Below are positions 26,001 to 36,900 of a stretch of DNA of 64,000 nt, piece by piece. The notes below the pieces were generated by a model. It did not search any database and was not told the origin of the DNA. It was given only the letters and a program-made list of their open reading frames with translations. Made by a program: the position numbers and the translations under genes. The number at the start of each line of letters is the position of its first letter. The first letter of the stretch is position 1. Origin of the DNA: Numida meleagris (taxonomy: Eukaryota > Chordata > Aves > Galliformes > Numididae); assembly GCF_002078875.1 (NCBI RefSeq), contig NC_034422.1, forward strand, positions 455,988-519,987, in the 5' to 3' direction.

Positions 26001-29000
26001 GGTCCCAGTGTGGCTGCAGCTGGCCTTTGGCCTTGGTTCAGGTTCCGATCAAGGTGTGAACTCCAGACCAAAATGACATCTGGGACTCCTCCTGAATGAT
26101 GCTAATGGTGAAGCTGAAAATACAGATATAAATGTTGGTAAGGATTGGACTCCTAGGCCCTGGCAAAACGCTGGATCTTAGACCAGAGGAAGAATGGCAC
26201 ATCCTCAGGTTGAGGAGCTAGTGCTGGGCGCTATGCAGAGAGCATTTGTCTCATGGTTGTCTATGAAGTCATGTTCCATGACCTCATGGATCAGAGGAAC
26301 GTGAGGCTGGAGGCAGATAAGTGAGTCTCACTAGTACAGAGTTTTATCCAGCTTTTACGTCAATGGGTCCTCAAATGACTTCTGCTCTGCAATTAAGTGG
26401 GGGAAAATAAATGAAAGAAGAATTTGGCTTGCCTGGGTGCTTCTATATTTCTGTGGTTTTAAATACCTCACTGTATTACATCAGTCAGATATGGGAGCAT
26501 GGTGGAAGGAGGAAAAAGAAAAGTGAAAGAAAATGAAGAAAAATGCCATCCTGTTCAGTACAAATGGTTCTTCCCTGGGCTGAAGAGGGCAGAGGGAAAG
26601 AATTACAGACAAATTTTCATCAGCAGTTGAAAGGCAAACCTGAAAAAGAGCTGAGAGGAAACAGGAGGGAGTGATTCTGTAGTAAAGGGGGGAAAAAAGA
26701 TTAAGATCTGACCTAGATACAAAAATTGCTCCTATCCTGCCCCTCATTTGCTAGGTTAGGAGAGGTAACGAGAAGAGCAGGATGTTCCAAGCACTGCTGT
26801 GAAGTACCTCCTGGGATCCGAGCCCACTTCTATGCGTGCAGCTCTGCAGCTGACACCGGGTTCAAGCTGCTGCCTGCCTATGTGCTGCTGGGAAGGGCTT
26901 TGTTCAGCGTGTCCCCATTCCTCAGGTAAAAGCCAAGAGGTGGAGGATGACGCATGTGGAGTGACAGGTGAGGTTTGGATTGGCCCGCAAGTGACATGGT
27001 TTTGCAAAATGTTTGGCTTTGCAGCAGCACCCCAGCTCCCACCGCATCAGGGAACTGACCTCACTTCTTTGCGTACGCTTTTCCCCTGCCTTCCAGAGGG
27101 TCAGCCTCCTGCTGTTGTCCACCTCACAATAAGTGCTTGGCTGAACAGTCTGCTGGCAGGTGAGGGATGTGAAAACATGGAGGATGCTTCAGGAAAAATG
27201 GTAGAAGAACAGAGCTAGGAGTAATAAAATGAAGTTGAAAAAGGAAGAGTGGCCTGAAAAGTGTGCTGGAAGGTCTGCTACGCTGAGGCATAGCCTTTTG
27301 GGATAAATGTGAGCCTTCCTACGAAACCATTCATAAATTATGTGATCTGTTTGCTTTTAAAAGCTTCGTAGCAGAGGCAGCCGTCAACTCACCTGTTAGC
27401 TCCCAGTGCTTCATTCTTGCCAGGGCCCCTGTGACAAGGCTTCCTTACACTGACAAGTTAAGTCTGGTTCCCCGCATGATCTGTGCCAGAAAGGCTTGCT
27501 CCGTGGGGCTCATTCACCAGAAATTTGACAAAAATATTTCTTGCTCGAAAGGCAAGCTCTCTTATTTGAACATTGATGCTATATATTTGTATCCTGGACT
27601 TGAACTGAATTTTAAGAAGTGCCCAAAGTGAGTGCCAAAATCTAGTTTAATTTTTGAAAGTGACTTGGGCATCTCAGCCCATGTGATTGTGGGTCCATTT
27701 AAATTCTGGGCAAGGTCTGGGTCACACATTCCTCCAGCCAGGCTTGGCTCCCTGGTGGTAACTGGATCCAGAGCTTTGTGCTGAAGCTCTCCAGTGTGAG
27801 CTGAGAAGGAAGAACACCCACGTGGACTCTGTTGATAAAAACCTTTGGGTCCTTGAGTGAGATAATTAAGTAACGTGAGGGAGGTTTGTGGAAAAGCATA
27901 TTTGACATTTGTTTTTTACTGACAAAGAACACAAAAATGATGCAGGTAACATGAAAATTAAAGTTTTATCTGCTGGCTTTCCTAAGCAAGGCACACAATG
28001 CTTTTTTTCCACTCCACGATTTGAGAAAACATTGATTTGATCCATTGGAGTGATGAATGCCCACAGAATAAACCCTTTTTTTTCTCCTGGAATGATGACC
28101 TTGTGCAGATTAGAGCAGCTAGGTAAGAAATCCAGCAAGTATTTATCAAAGGCTTCTACGACAGTGCAAACTCTAGCGAGTTCAAAAGCAAGAGACTTTT
28201 CGTCTTCATACAACTCACAGGGTTATAACATTTCAAGAATGCCAGGAATCCATGCGGCTGTTCCATTAAACACCTCTGATTAGTGAATGTGCTGATAAAC
28301 TTTGAGAGTCAGAGGTCAGAACTGTGGAGCCGAAGGTACCCCAGGTATCTGAAAATGTCTCCAGGATTCCTGGTCCTCTTTCCCAGTTAACCCCTTCCAT
28401 CACTTCACCCATGGAGGCCTAAAGTGGAGCTTCTCTGACGCAGTATCTCCCAGATAGTTCTGCAGAGATGTTAAGAGTTATTTTGAAAACTGTGGAAAAA
28501 TGACCTCAGGAGCCTCCTATAGAAATGTTCTCGACAGCTGGCTGCTCTTTGATTTCAGCTGCAGCTCCTAGTTAATATATGTGCAGAATGCTGTGTTGCC
28601 ACTGGCTCATCCAGCCTCTCTCTCATCAGCTTCAGGTGATACAATGATGGCAGCAGGCTGTGCATTAAAATACCTCTGGAGCTATCAAATTGCAAAGAGG
28701 AATGCAATTTCAAAATACTCAGACAGGAGCAGTCGCACCACCCTGTCACCGTGTAAAGCTCTCTGCTTTGTTCAGATTTCGTCCTAAGAGCTACAGCTCT
28801 ACTCCCACCGAGTGCCTGTAACAAGCAATTGGGAAATCCAGCAAACACGGACTCTGTGCCCGACTGTCACTTTGCAGGACGTTGGTTTATCAGGAGGATC
28901 CCAGGAAGCTGAGTTATCCCAACAGCGTCCCAGACCATTTTTCAGGCCATTGCCCTAACATGCTAGCCCATCCTGATGCAGTGCGGGTTGCTTTTGTCTC

Positions 29001-29549
29001 TGTCTCCCAGAAGGCAGCTTGGGGCTCCCAGTCCAACCACTCCTGCAATATATGGCTTGTCGTTCCATGCTCCAGTTATGAGCTGCTGGAGGTACTGAGG
29101 ATTCATCTCCTCCACCGAGGGCCAAAGTGTGACCCCATCAGTTTCTTTGAAAATCAATAGGAAAATGCCGAGGAATGCAAAGGAAGTAGAAACAGTCAAA
29201 GTAAAGACAAGTGATGTCCTGTAATGGCCATAATGATTCTGAAACACGCAAGGTCACAGATAATTAGGAACCTAATTCTCCTTTGAAAGAATCTGTCAAG
29301 TTACTTCCCAACCTCAAAAACCATTGCTGATTGATGTTATTTCTGGGCTAACAAACTCATTGAAGGTAGTCTGAATGGGAGGTGTATGGCCCTTACTATC
29401 CAGGTGGGGTTAGGTAGTCACAGCTGGAGAATAAAACTAAAGCTGGAGAGTAAAAGAAGTTTTCTTTGCCATAGTAATGGTCTTAATAGGACGTGATTCA
29501 TGAAGGTTCCAGCTCCTTCCTCTCTACAACATTTATACCCACTTGTGTT
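14073..29549. other. Long non-coding interval, no supported gene
   Basis: No recognisable protein or RNA gene in 15.5 kb. The longest frames, 179 codons on - at 14,253-14,792 and 191 codons on + at 20,232-20,807, match no family I know and have no supporting splice or domain structure. Notable pieces are a pyrimidine-rich block at 14,815-14,840, a T-rich stretch at 21,461-21,499, a G run near 24,580 and a strongly AT-rich TAAT-rich block at 24,840-25,260. Enhancers or lncRNA exons are possible. Confidence 0.55.
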
Positions 29550-29550
29550 C

Positions 29551-29630
29551 TATTTTATTTTATTTTATTTTATTTTATTTTATTTTATTTTATTTTATTT
29601 TATTTTATTTTATTTTATTTTATTTTATTT
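29551..29630 (+). repeat. TATTT microsatellite, 16 perfect copies
   Basis: Eighty bases of perfect TATTT pentamer. It has no interruption, so it is likely length-polymorphic between individuals. The array runs directly into TTACTTCCAG, which reads like a splice acceptor with an extended pyrimidine-rich tract. Confidence 0.97.
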
Positions 29631-29633
29631 TTA

Positions 29634-32470
29634 CTTCCAGTTGTAAAGAGTGATGGAAATGCTGGTGTCCTGTAGGAGAGAGGAAAGGGGTTTTATAACA
29701 CCCACAGGGAGTGAGTCAGCTCCTTCCCTGCCCCTGCGTGTGCCCGCTGCAGGGCTGCTGGAGCTCATGGCAAGAGAGCTGTGGCACGGGTCCAGAGCCA
29801 CAGCAGAATCCAAACAGTGGAGATGCAATGTGGACTTCAGCACAAGCATGGATGTTACCTCGAAATGTATGACACTGCTGACTCACAGCTCAAAGGCCAG
29901 GGCCACAACCAGTGAAATACCAACCCCACAACTCCAAGGCAAAAATTTGTTATTAGAGCAGATGATAGCCACAGGCAGAACAAGGAAGAGGCTTTATGAG
30001 CCTCTTATCTAAAAAAAAACAGTACTGATGAAGTCGGTTCTGAGAGCTTTCTGCTTATAAGATGTCTTCATTTATTCTAAGGCTGGTTCTTCAGCTTTTT
30101 CACAGCTGCTGCAATCTGGGCAAGGTCCTGGATGTGAGGGGAGATGGGTGATTTCTCCTGAACAAAGAGCAGTGCAGCTATGGTTCTTTGGGTCATCTTA
30201 ACTTCGGAGGTGTGCGACAGAGAAAGGATGTAAGAAAGGCTAGAACATAAAAATGTAATTATGTTTTCAAGGTCCTGAATTCTGCCCAATCCTGGACAGA
30301 GTGAGAAGTAGAACTTGGGCAAAAAGGAGCTTTTGGCTTGCTCCATATGGGGTCAGCCAGCAGTGCTCTTGGTACTGACAGTTCAACCCAGCTCAAAGCA
30401 GAAATCCCAATTTCCAAACCCAATTAAACAATAACAACAAAAACAGCTGCAAAGTGACAGCAAAGAATTTACCTCACCCCTAATTTTCACAGCTCAGACA
30501 CTTGGAAGGCAGGGACATGAGTAATTAGGTATACAGCAAACTTTACAAGACTGTCTAAACCTGCCTGTATAGTTCTGAAACACATATTTACCCACATCCA
30601 AGTGTTGGTTCTGGCAAGGTATATTGGCATCTGTGATTGAATTGTTTGAAAAAGAACTTTAAAATTGAAAATATATTTGATGATAGCCAGAGCACATGTA
30701 AGCCTGTTCTGCCAGATCAGTGTTAGGTTGTTAACAGGGCAACCTGCATGTCTCTGTGCTAAGTGCTACAGCTGGGAACATAGTGAGCATACAGGTGTGG
30801 GACACGGAGCAGAGACATGAGTGACTACAGGTGACCTAGCTCAAGTGGGCATTTATCAGCCTGGACTTGGGGGCAGGGTAAGGGAGGGTGGGCAGTTGTA
30901 GTGGGTCCTCAGGGTGGGAAATGAGGAACTGGTCACAGCGCAGGGCAGAGCAAAGCCAGTTTTTGCAGATGAAGTGCAACCACACTGGGGAAACCCTGTG
31001 CAGGAGTTTGGGAGCTAGCTCAGCTCTTGGAGAGTTTGCAAGTCAGTGTCCCTGTGACAGGGATTTCCCTGATGTGACATGAAGACAGCGTTACCTCCTC
31101 TGAGAGGATAAGCTCTCCAGGGATGGGAAAGCACACTGAGCCTGCTGGTGGGAGGTGATCTTAGAGCATGTCCATACCAATGTGGTGACAGTGCAACTTG
31201 TGCAGACCTTTCTGCTCAGATAGGCTCCCACATAGACTGCACTTCCCTGATCTCAGCTCCTTGCTTGGAGATGGGGCCCCTGTAGTAACTTGGCTGTGCT
31301 GCTGTTAATTGCAAATAACCCCATGAAAGCAGCCGAGGTCTGCTTCTCCTACAGCTGTACCCTCCGGTCCGCAGCGCAGTTACGCACATGCGGGGAACGT
31401 GGGGGTATGGATTTCAGATGGTCACCATCATGTTGCTTTGGCTTTGTTTTGTTGTTATTTTGTTTTCTTATTGCAGACTGCATTTGGAGAGGGATTATCC
31501 AGCCTGGACTATGGATTATTGTCAGTGCCCAAACTGGGCGGGTTATACAGAGGCTGGTGCAAGACCAAACCTGAACACAGTATGTGTGTTTAGTTTCTCT
31601 TGTTTCATCCCTGTGGATCCATTCCCGTTCACACAGATCCCTTCCACATCCCTGCATCAATTTTAAGAAAGCCTTAAAGTGAGAAGAAATGCTTCAGATG
31701 ATGAATGGGCACTTTCAGCTTCGCAGTCTTTTTAATCTCACGTGTTCCCCCGCCATTTCAGCAGGTGAGATTTCTGCCTAGCCAGTACTGCATGCACTGG
31801 CAAACGTATGTTGGATAAGTATGGGATTGAAGCCGGGATATTTTCTAACATAGAGCTTTGGTTATCTGTGAGCTTTTCCATTTCTCTTTCAATAAAGGGC
31901 TGCTACCCAAGAGGAGACTTGGGTCAAGATCTTATGATATGTCGTGTGTGTGTGTCCAGAAAGTAAGAATATCCTATTGCAGCCAGCATTCACCTTCTTC
32001 CTTCTTCTCTCCCTTCCATTATTCAATTTTTTTTTTTTAATTTCTTATAAGGAACACATAACTTTTGCTTCAACCCAAAATACTTTGAGAGCTGTTGTTT
32101 CCCTGTATGCAGTTGACTCTACCTCCTGCTTCTCGTCTCTGAAGTATCCAGAGACCAGACTCGTACTCAAGATTTCAGGCATAGTTTTGTGGCCTCATAG
32201 TTCTTTATTATTCCAAAAAAGAAGAAAAACTGTTTTTTCATCTGCATTTTCATAATTTCTAATGTCTGTAGCATCCTTCCAGATGTGTTTTTGCCTGCCT
32301 GATCCTCCTGTCAATACTTATTAATTTCATGACTGTCTCTTCAAGTGTGTTTGGAAACGAACAGGGCAAAGTTACCCTAAGGTCAAGAATGAGCCAAGAG
32401 AAGCAAAAATAGGAGTGACCATGCCCTCCGCAATAGTTGGTACTTCTGCAGGTTTTCCTACCTTGCCCTT
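29634..32470. other. Non-coding interval upstream of TOP3B
   Basis: No gene is supported with confidence. A - strand frame at 30,077-30,346 ending next to AATAAA is listed separately as a candidate. Overlapping frames in three phases near 31,290-31,670 show no recognisable domain. The interval carries ordinary unique sequence with short T runs. Confidence 0.5.
30077..30346 (-). CDS. Unrecognised ORF, possible terminal exon (very uncertain)
   Basis: An 89-codon frame I do not recognise. Two features lift it above background. On the - strand a good acceptor, CTTCTCACTCTGTCCAG, falls at about 30,304, opening into the frame. The stop TAG is also followed at once by AATAAA, as in a terminal coding exon with a tiny 3' UTR. 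The predicted peptide is helix-like (RTIAALLFVQEKSP, then IQDLAQIAAAVKKLKNQ at the end). No upstream exon could be identified, so this may be chance. Confidence 0.15.
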   Translation of the reverse strand: MEQAKSSFLPKFYFSLCPGLGRIQDLENIITFLCSSLSYILSLSHTSEVKMTQRTIAALLFVQEKSPISPHIQDLAQIAAAVKKLKNQP

Positions 32471-32479
32471 AAAACGAGC

Positions 32480-33010
32480 TTTGCAAACCGATCTGTTGAA
32501 CGCCCCTGAAGAGAGGGAAGCCGCTGCCGACGCCCGGGATGCTCCAGGCACCGAGGCGTTATGCCCAAAGTCATTCAGAGAGGTGGAGCCCGAGGCCCCA
32601 GGCACGGGGCAAGCTCTTCTGATGCGGCACGGATGTCAGGACGAGGGCATTAGCTGCTTAAATAACCATCCACTGAAACAACTCAGGAATAAACGGTGCT
32701 GGAAAACAGGGGGCTCGACAGGCACCGCTGAGGACAAGGTGGTCCCGGCCCGCAGACGGTTTCCGGGCTGCGGTGGGCGCCGGCTCTGAGCCCCGCGGCC
32801 CCGGCCCCGCGCCGCCACCGCTCCCTAGCGGGGAACCGCTCCGAGCGGGGAGCTGCACGTCTCGCTCCGCATCTGTGGGAAGAGGCGAGACCTGCATCTC
32901 GCCGGGCACCCAGGCTGCCAGGGATGCACCATTTGGTGTAACGTCCTGCTGCCAGAACCGCTCGAAAAGCTCGGCAGCGCTCTGCGTCCCGGTGTGCGCA
33001 GTGCGTGGCA
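32480..33010. promoter_or_regulatory. GC-rich/CpG patch upstream of TOP3B
   Basis: CpG-rich sequence, densest at 32,740-32,900, containing CCCCGCGGCCCCGGCCCCGC and a short inverted repeat CCGCTCCGAGCGG near 32,836-32,848. About 300 bases of AT-richer DNA separate it from the main TOP3B island. It could be a shore of that island or the start of a divergent non-coding transcript. No exon is assigned. Confidence 0.4.
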
Positions 33011-33349
33011 GAATGCGGGCATGAAAAGGCCTTCAGGCAGAACGGGGACAGGGCAACTGCTGCGCGTTGGAAAAGGGAAAGAGATGATGGGTTTTGTAGC
33101 GGGCTTATCATAGAGGAAATTGAAAAATACGTATGTGACATCTCTGAAGACTTTGTGTTAACTTGCATATTGATTGCTCCAGATGTTCCCCAGATGTCAA
33201 AGGGAACCAGGCGCTGAAGAACACATTTGTTTTACCAACTCATAGTTCTGCTTTTGCGAAGAATAAAGATCCCTGGGTTTGTTTCTTTCCCTAGTAACTT
33301 GTATATCTAATAATGTCACTAATCTAACTGAAGGTGAATCCGTTCCTTC

Positions 33350-33865
33350 CGCTCTGGACGCGTGCTGGTGACGCATGCCCCGCTCCGCGCTGCTTCCCAC
33401 TCTGCGTGGTGTCCGCCAGCTCCCGAGAGAAGCGCCGCGGCCGACGGCAACCCCGCGGGGCAGGGCCGCGCCGACCCGCCCGGGGCCGCCCGCCGGGAGC
33501 GGGGCGGTGCCTCACCGCCACTCCTCCACACCGGCAGGGGGCGCTGGCGCGGTGGGCGGGACGGAAGGTGCCGCCGTGCCCCTCGGCTTCCGGCGCTGTG
33601 TCCCGGTAGTGCAAGCGGGTGCTATGGCCGCTCGCTGAGGTGCGCGGCTGGGAGGTATCTCAGCTTGGCGGGGAGCCCCGGCGCGGCTCCTCTCAGGGTC
33701 CCTCTGACCCCAGGCTCGAGCTGTTACCCGGGGCGCCCGCTGGAGCCGTTCCCCGCCGCGAGGCTGCGGGCTGCCCCCGGCCTCGCGAGTTCTGGCTGCG
33801 TGCCCGTGCGCTGCGTGGTTGTCCGTTGCTGCGGTGGTTGCGCAGCACGCTGCCTTGCGTTTTCT
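33350..33865 (+). promoter_or_regulatory. TOP3B CpG-island promoter
   Basis: Dense CpG sequence just upstream of the TOP3B coding start, without a TATA box. A GC box (GGGCGG, 33,554-33,559) and ETS-type sites (CGGAAG at 33,562-33,567 and CTTCCGG at 33,587-33,593) lie about 50-80 bases before a plausible non-coding exon. This is the usual architecture of a broadly expressed housekeeping promoter. The exact transcription start cannot be read from sequence. Confidence 0.75.
33590..33639 (+). other. TOP3B: Probable TOP3B 5' non-coding exon
   Basis: The 5' edge is a guess. The 3' edge is a donor, GCTGAG/GTGCGC, after 33,639. The matching acceptor is TTTTCTCTTTCTTCAG, ending at 33,875, so the first coding exon would be 33,876-34,040 with 95 bases of 5' UTR before the ATG at 33,971. 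The inferred exon holds a four-codon upstream ORF (33,624-33,638) that ends one base before the donor. Confidence 0.45.
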
Positions 33866-33970
33866 CTTTCTTCAGGCTGAGAAAAGGTTTTCACCCGTGA
33901 ACTGCGTGCTGTGGGCTCCAGGAAACAGCACCGCCGCACCTTCTGGCAGTCTGTGTCTCGGCAGCCCACA

Positions 33971-36900
33971 ATGAGGACTGTTCTGATGGTCGCAGAGAAG
34001 CCCTCCCTGGCACAGTCCATCGCCAAGATCCTCTCGAGGGGTAGGAGTGAAAGCAGCTCGATTGCATCCTGTTTTGGTGGTGGCAGAATGGAGATGCCCT
34101 GGCAGGCACTGCCAAGAAATAGATGTCTGCACAAAGCCCCGCTGCATGATGCAGTGCTTGAGATCTCTCTGCAGGAGAAATGAGGTCAAGAGATAGCCAG
34201 GTGGCATACTCAGTTGTCCTTGAGGCAGCAGGCACTGGGAATGGTGGCATAGGACAGGTGCTCATTCATGAAATAACTGGGTGGTGTTTCGTTTTGTTTG
34301 TTCTGTTTATTTTGATGTGCTGATGTTTCTTCAACTCAAGGATAATGAAATCTGGTTTTGTTACTGCTGGGCAGCCTGATCTGTTTTAGTGGTTGGTAAC
34401 TCTGCCTGTGGCAGGGATGTTGGAACGAGATAATCTTTGAGGTCCTTTCCAACCCAGGCTGTTCTGTGTTTCTCTTTTGTGTAGCTGTAATGTGTGTTAG
34501 TGCATGTAGTTTCTGGAAAATTCCAGTCAAGTAACAAGTTGCTGTCTGGGAATTTCTGAAGTTATGGTAAATATTCTATAAACCATGTGGGTAACAGAAA
34601 CCTAGCTGTGTTTGCTTAAGGATCTCCTGGTGGGGAAAGATAAAGGAGATCCTGGATAGTTTCAACTGAAAATGAAGCATGACAGAAAAAGTTTAAAATG
34701 ATAATTGACTGGAACAAAACCTCGATCAAAGAGTAGAGTGTCATGATCAGGAAGATCTTAGTTGTCTGATTTAGAGAAAAGAGAATGTAATTACAAAAGA
34801 AATAATGATTATTTCACTAGTTGTTTTTTATTATTTTTTAATTTTTATTTTGTTGTTAATTGTGGTCTTATTCTCACAGGAAACATGTCCTCTCGCAAGG
34901 GACTGAATGGTGCATGCTCTGTGCATGAGTACACTGGATCGTTTATAGGGCAGAGTGCCCATTTCAAGATGACATCTGTGTGTGGTCATGTCATGACTTT
35001 GGATTTCATAGGTATTTGTCTGTTCATTAAATGCTTTAACTGATAAGGCTTGTAAAACTTTCGAGGACTTGATTATTTCCAGGTATTATGTTTTCTTTAG
35101 GAAGAGCATTAAAGAGAACTAGAGCGGTGGGGAGGATGACAATGTCACTTGTCATCAGTTTTTAACTTTTGTTTCTAGCCGCCTGGCTGACTTCTTGAGC
35201 AACTGGGCGTGCAACGTGTGTTTAGTACCTGAATTATGTTATGAGTTTTAATTTGCTAACTGTTAAAAATGTTCTGGTACTTTGGATGAAAGGTAGTTAA
35301 GGAATGCAGAGTCCAAAGGGATATTCTCTAAAGCACCATAGTATGGTACTGCAAAATAGGGATGCGGTAAGGATCGTGTGCAATGAAACCTGTCACTAAC
35401 TTGCTTTGAGGTGTTGAATCACTCATGGGAGTGCTCTGTTTCCTCTAATGCTAACTGCCTCACAAGTTTTGAGGACTAAATTCTGAGTTATTTGTGCAGT
35501 GCTTTAAAGGAGTACAGAGTCATATAATTGTTAAACAATTTTTGGCACATTTATTTCTGAGAAAGGGAAATGAACAAATACACTGATATGAGAAGGTGGT
35601 GACCCAGGATGCTTCACAGTGTAATAGGGCTGAGACGTAGCTGGCCACGAGTAATGGTAAAACAGACTGCAGTGTGCACTGTGAAAACCAGGAAAAATAG
35701 CTTCCTGCCCCTGGCCTGATAACTGATTGCAGGAACAGGAGGTTTTTTAATAGCTCACACTAACATTTCTGAAAGGTGTGTAGTATGTCTGTTTTTATTC
35801 TGTCTGCGTGTCTCAAAATTATAGCTGCAGTTCACACAGAGAGCTGAGGGGTCACTTGAGATCCGGTAAAGCAAGATGCATTAGGATAGAAAGCTTTCCA
35901 AGACAAAGTTTGAAAGCCAGACAAAGTAATGTTCTGGGGTTTTTAATGTTTATTTACATCTCTACTTTAATGTGCTTCTGCTTTTCAGGAAAATATAACA
36001 GCTGGGACAAGGTGGATCCAGCAGAACTTTTTAGTAAAGCTCCCACAGAAAAGAAAGAAGCTAATCCCAAACTGACCATGGTGAAATTTTTGCAGGTATT
36101 CATTCTTATGAAATGTGTTGGAGATATGTGTCAAAACAAACAATCCACACATGTATTGGATACGTGTTTGGCTTCTAACGGCACATGGAAGGTCTGTCCT
36201 GTCAGTGCCTCCTTTAAAATGTCTCTGATTGTTAGACATGTCTCACATGCTCCCCTCTGGGAGGAAAGCGATAATTTGTATTACTTTGAAAAAGCATCCT
36301 CTGTCTGGAAGGAAGGTGTTTGGTGTAAGACTGTTGGGTAAGTTTAGACTTCCTGGCATTTTTATGAGCTAGAAAAGTGGTTCGTGGTTTTTTTTTTTTT
36401 TTTTTTGCTTGTTTGATTTAATGATGTGAGAATTAACAGGGAACTGTGCCCAAGGTCATGCATACAGTGTGGGGCAGGATTTCAGGAGTCTTCCACTGTT
36501 GTAGAGCCATGCTGACATATGTATTTTTTCAGATCGTGCAGAAAAGGATGTTGTAGGCAGACTTGTGGTTCTGTGAACCACAGCTTTCTTCTCACTTAAA
36601 CCATTCTATAATTACAAGCCATTTTCTTGTCACTTTTGCTTTCTTCTTCCAACTCTTTTTGCACCAAATAAATTGCATCAATCTTTAGAGCTTTAAAATG
36701 GAAACAAAAACTATACAGTAATTGAAGAGAGGTTTTTTTTTTTTTTGAGTTGCTGGTAACTGTGCTAACTTCTCTTACAGGTGGAGGGAAGAGGCTGTGA
36801 TTGCATTGTGTTGTGGTTGGATTGTGATAAGGAAGGAGAAAACATTTGTTTTGAAGTAAGATTTCTAAGATTTCTAATACCATAATGAATTAATTTGTAG

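Noticed and set aside
28963..29247. 94-codon - strand frame with a hydrophobic segment (SLVFTLTVSTSFAFLGIFLL)
   Set aside because: It looks like a membrane helix, but there is no supporting upstream or downstream exon and no family match I can name. T-rich DNA readily encodes such stretches.
29493..29675. Repetitive FYFIL peptide frame
   Set aside because: It is the TATTT microsatellite read in frame.
33362..33880. 172-codon + strand frame over the TOP3B CpG island
   Set aside because: GC-rich DNA is stop-poor. The peptide is Arg/Pro/Gly-rich with no domain and lies across the promoter.
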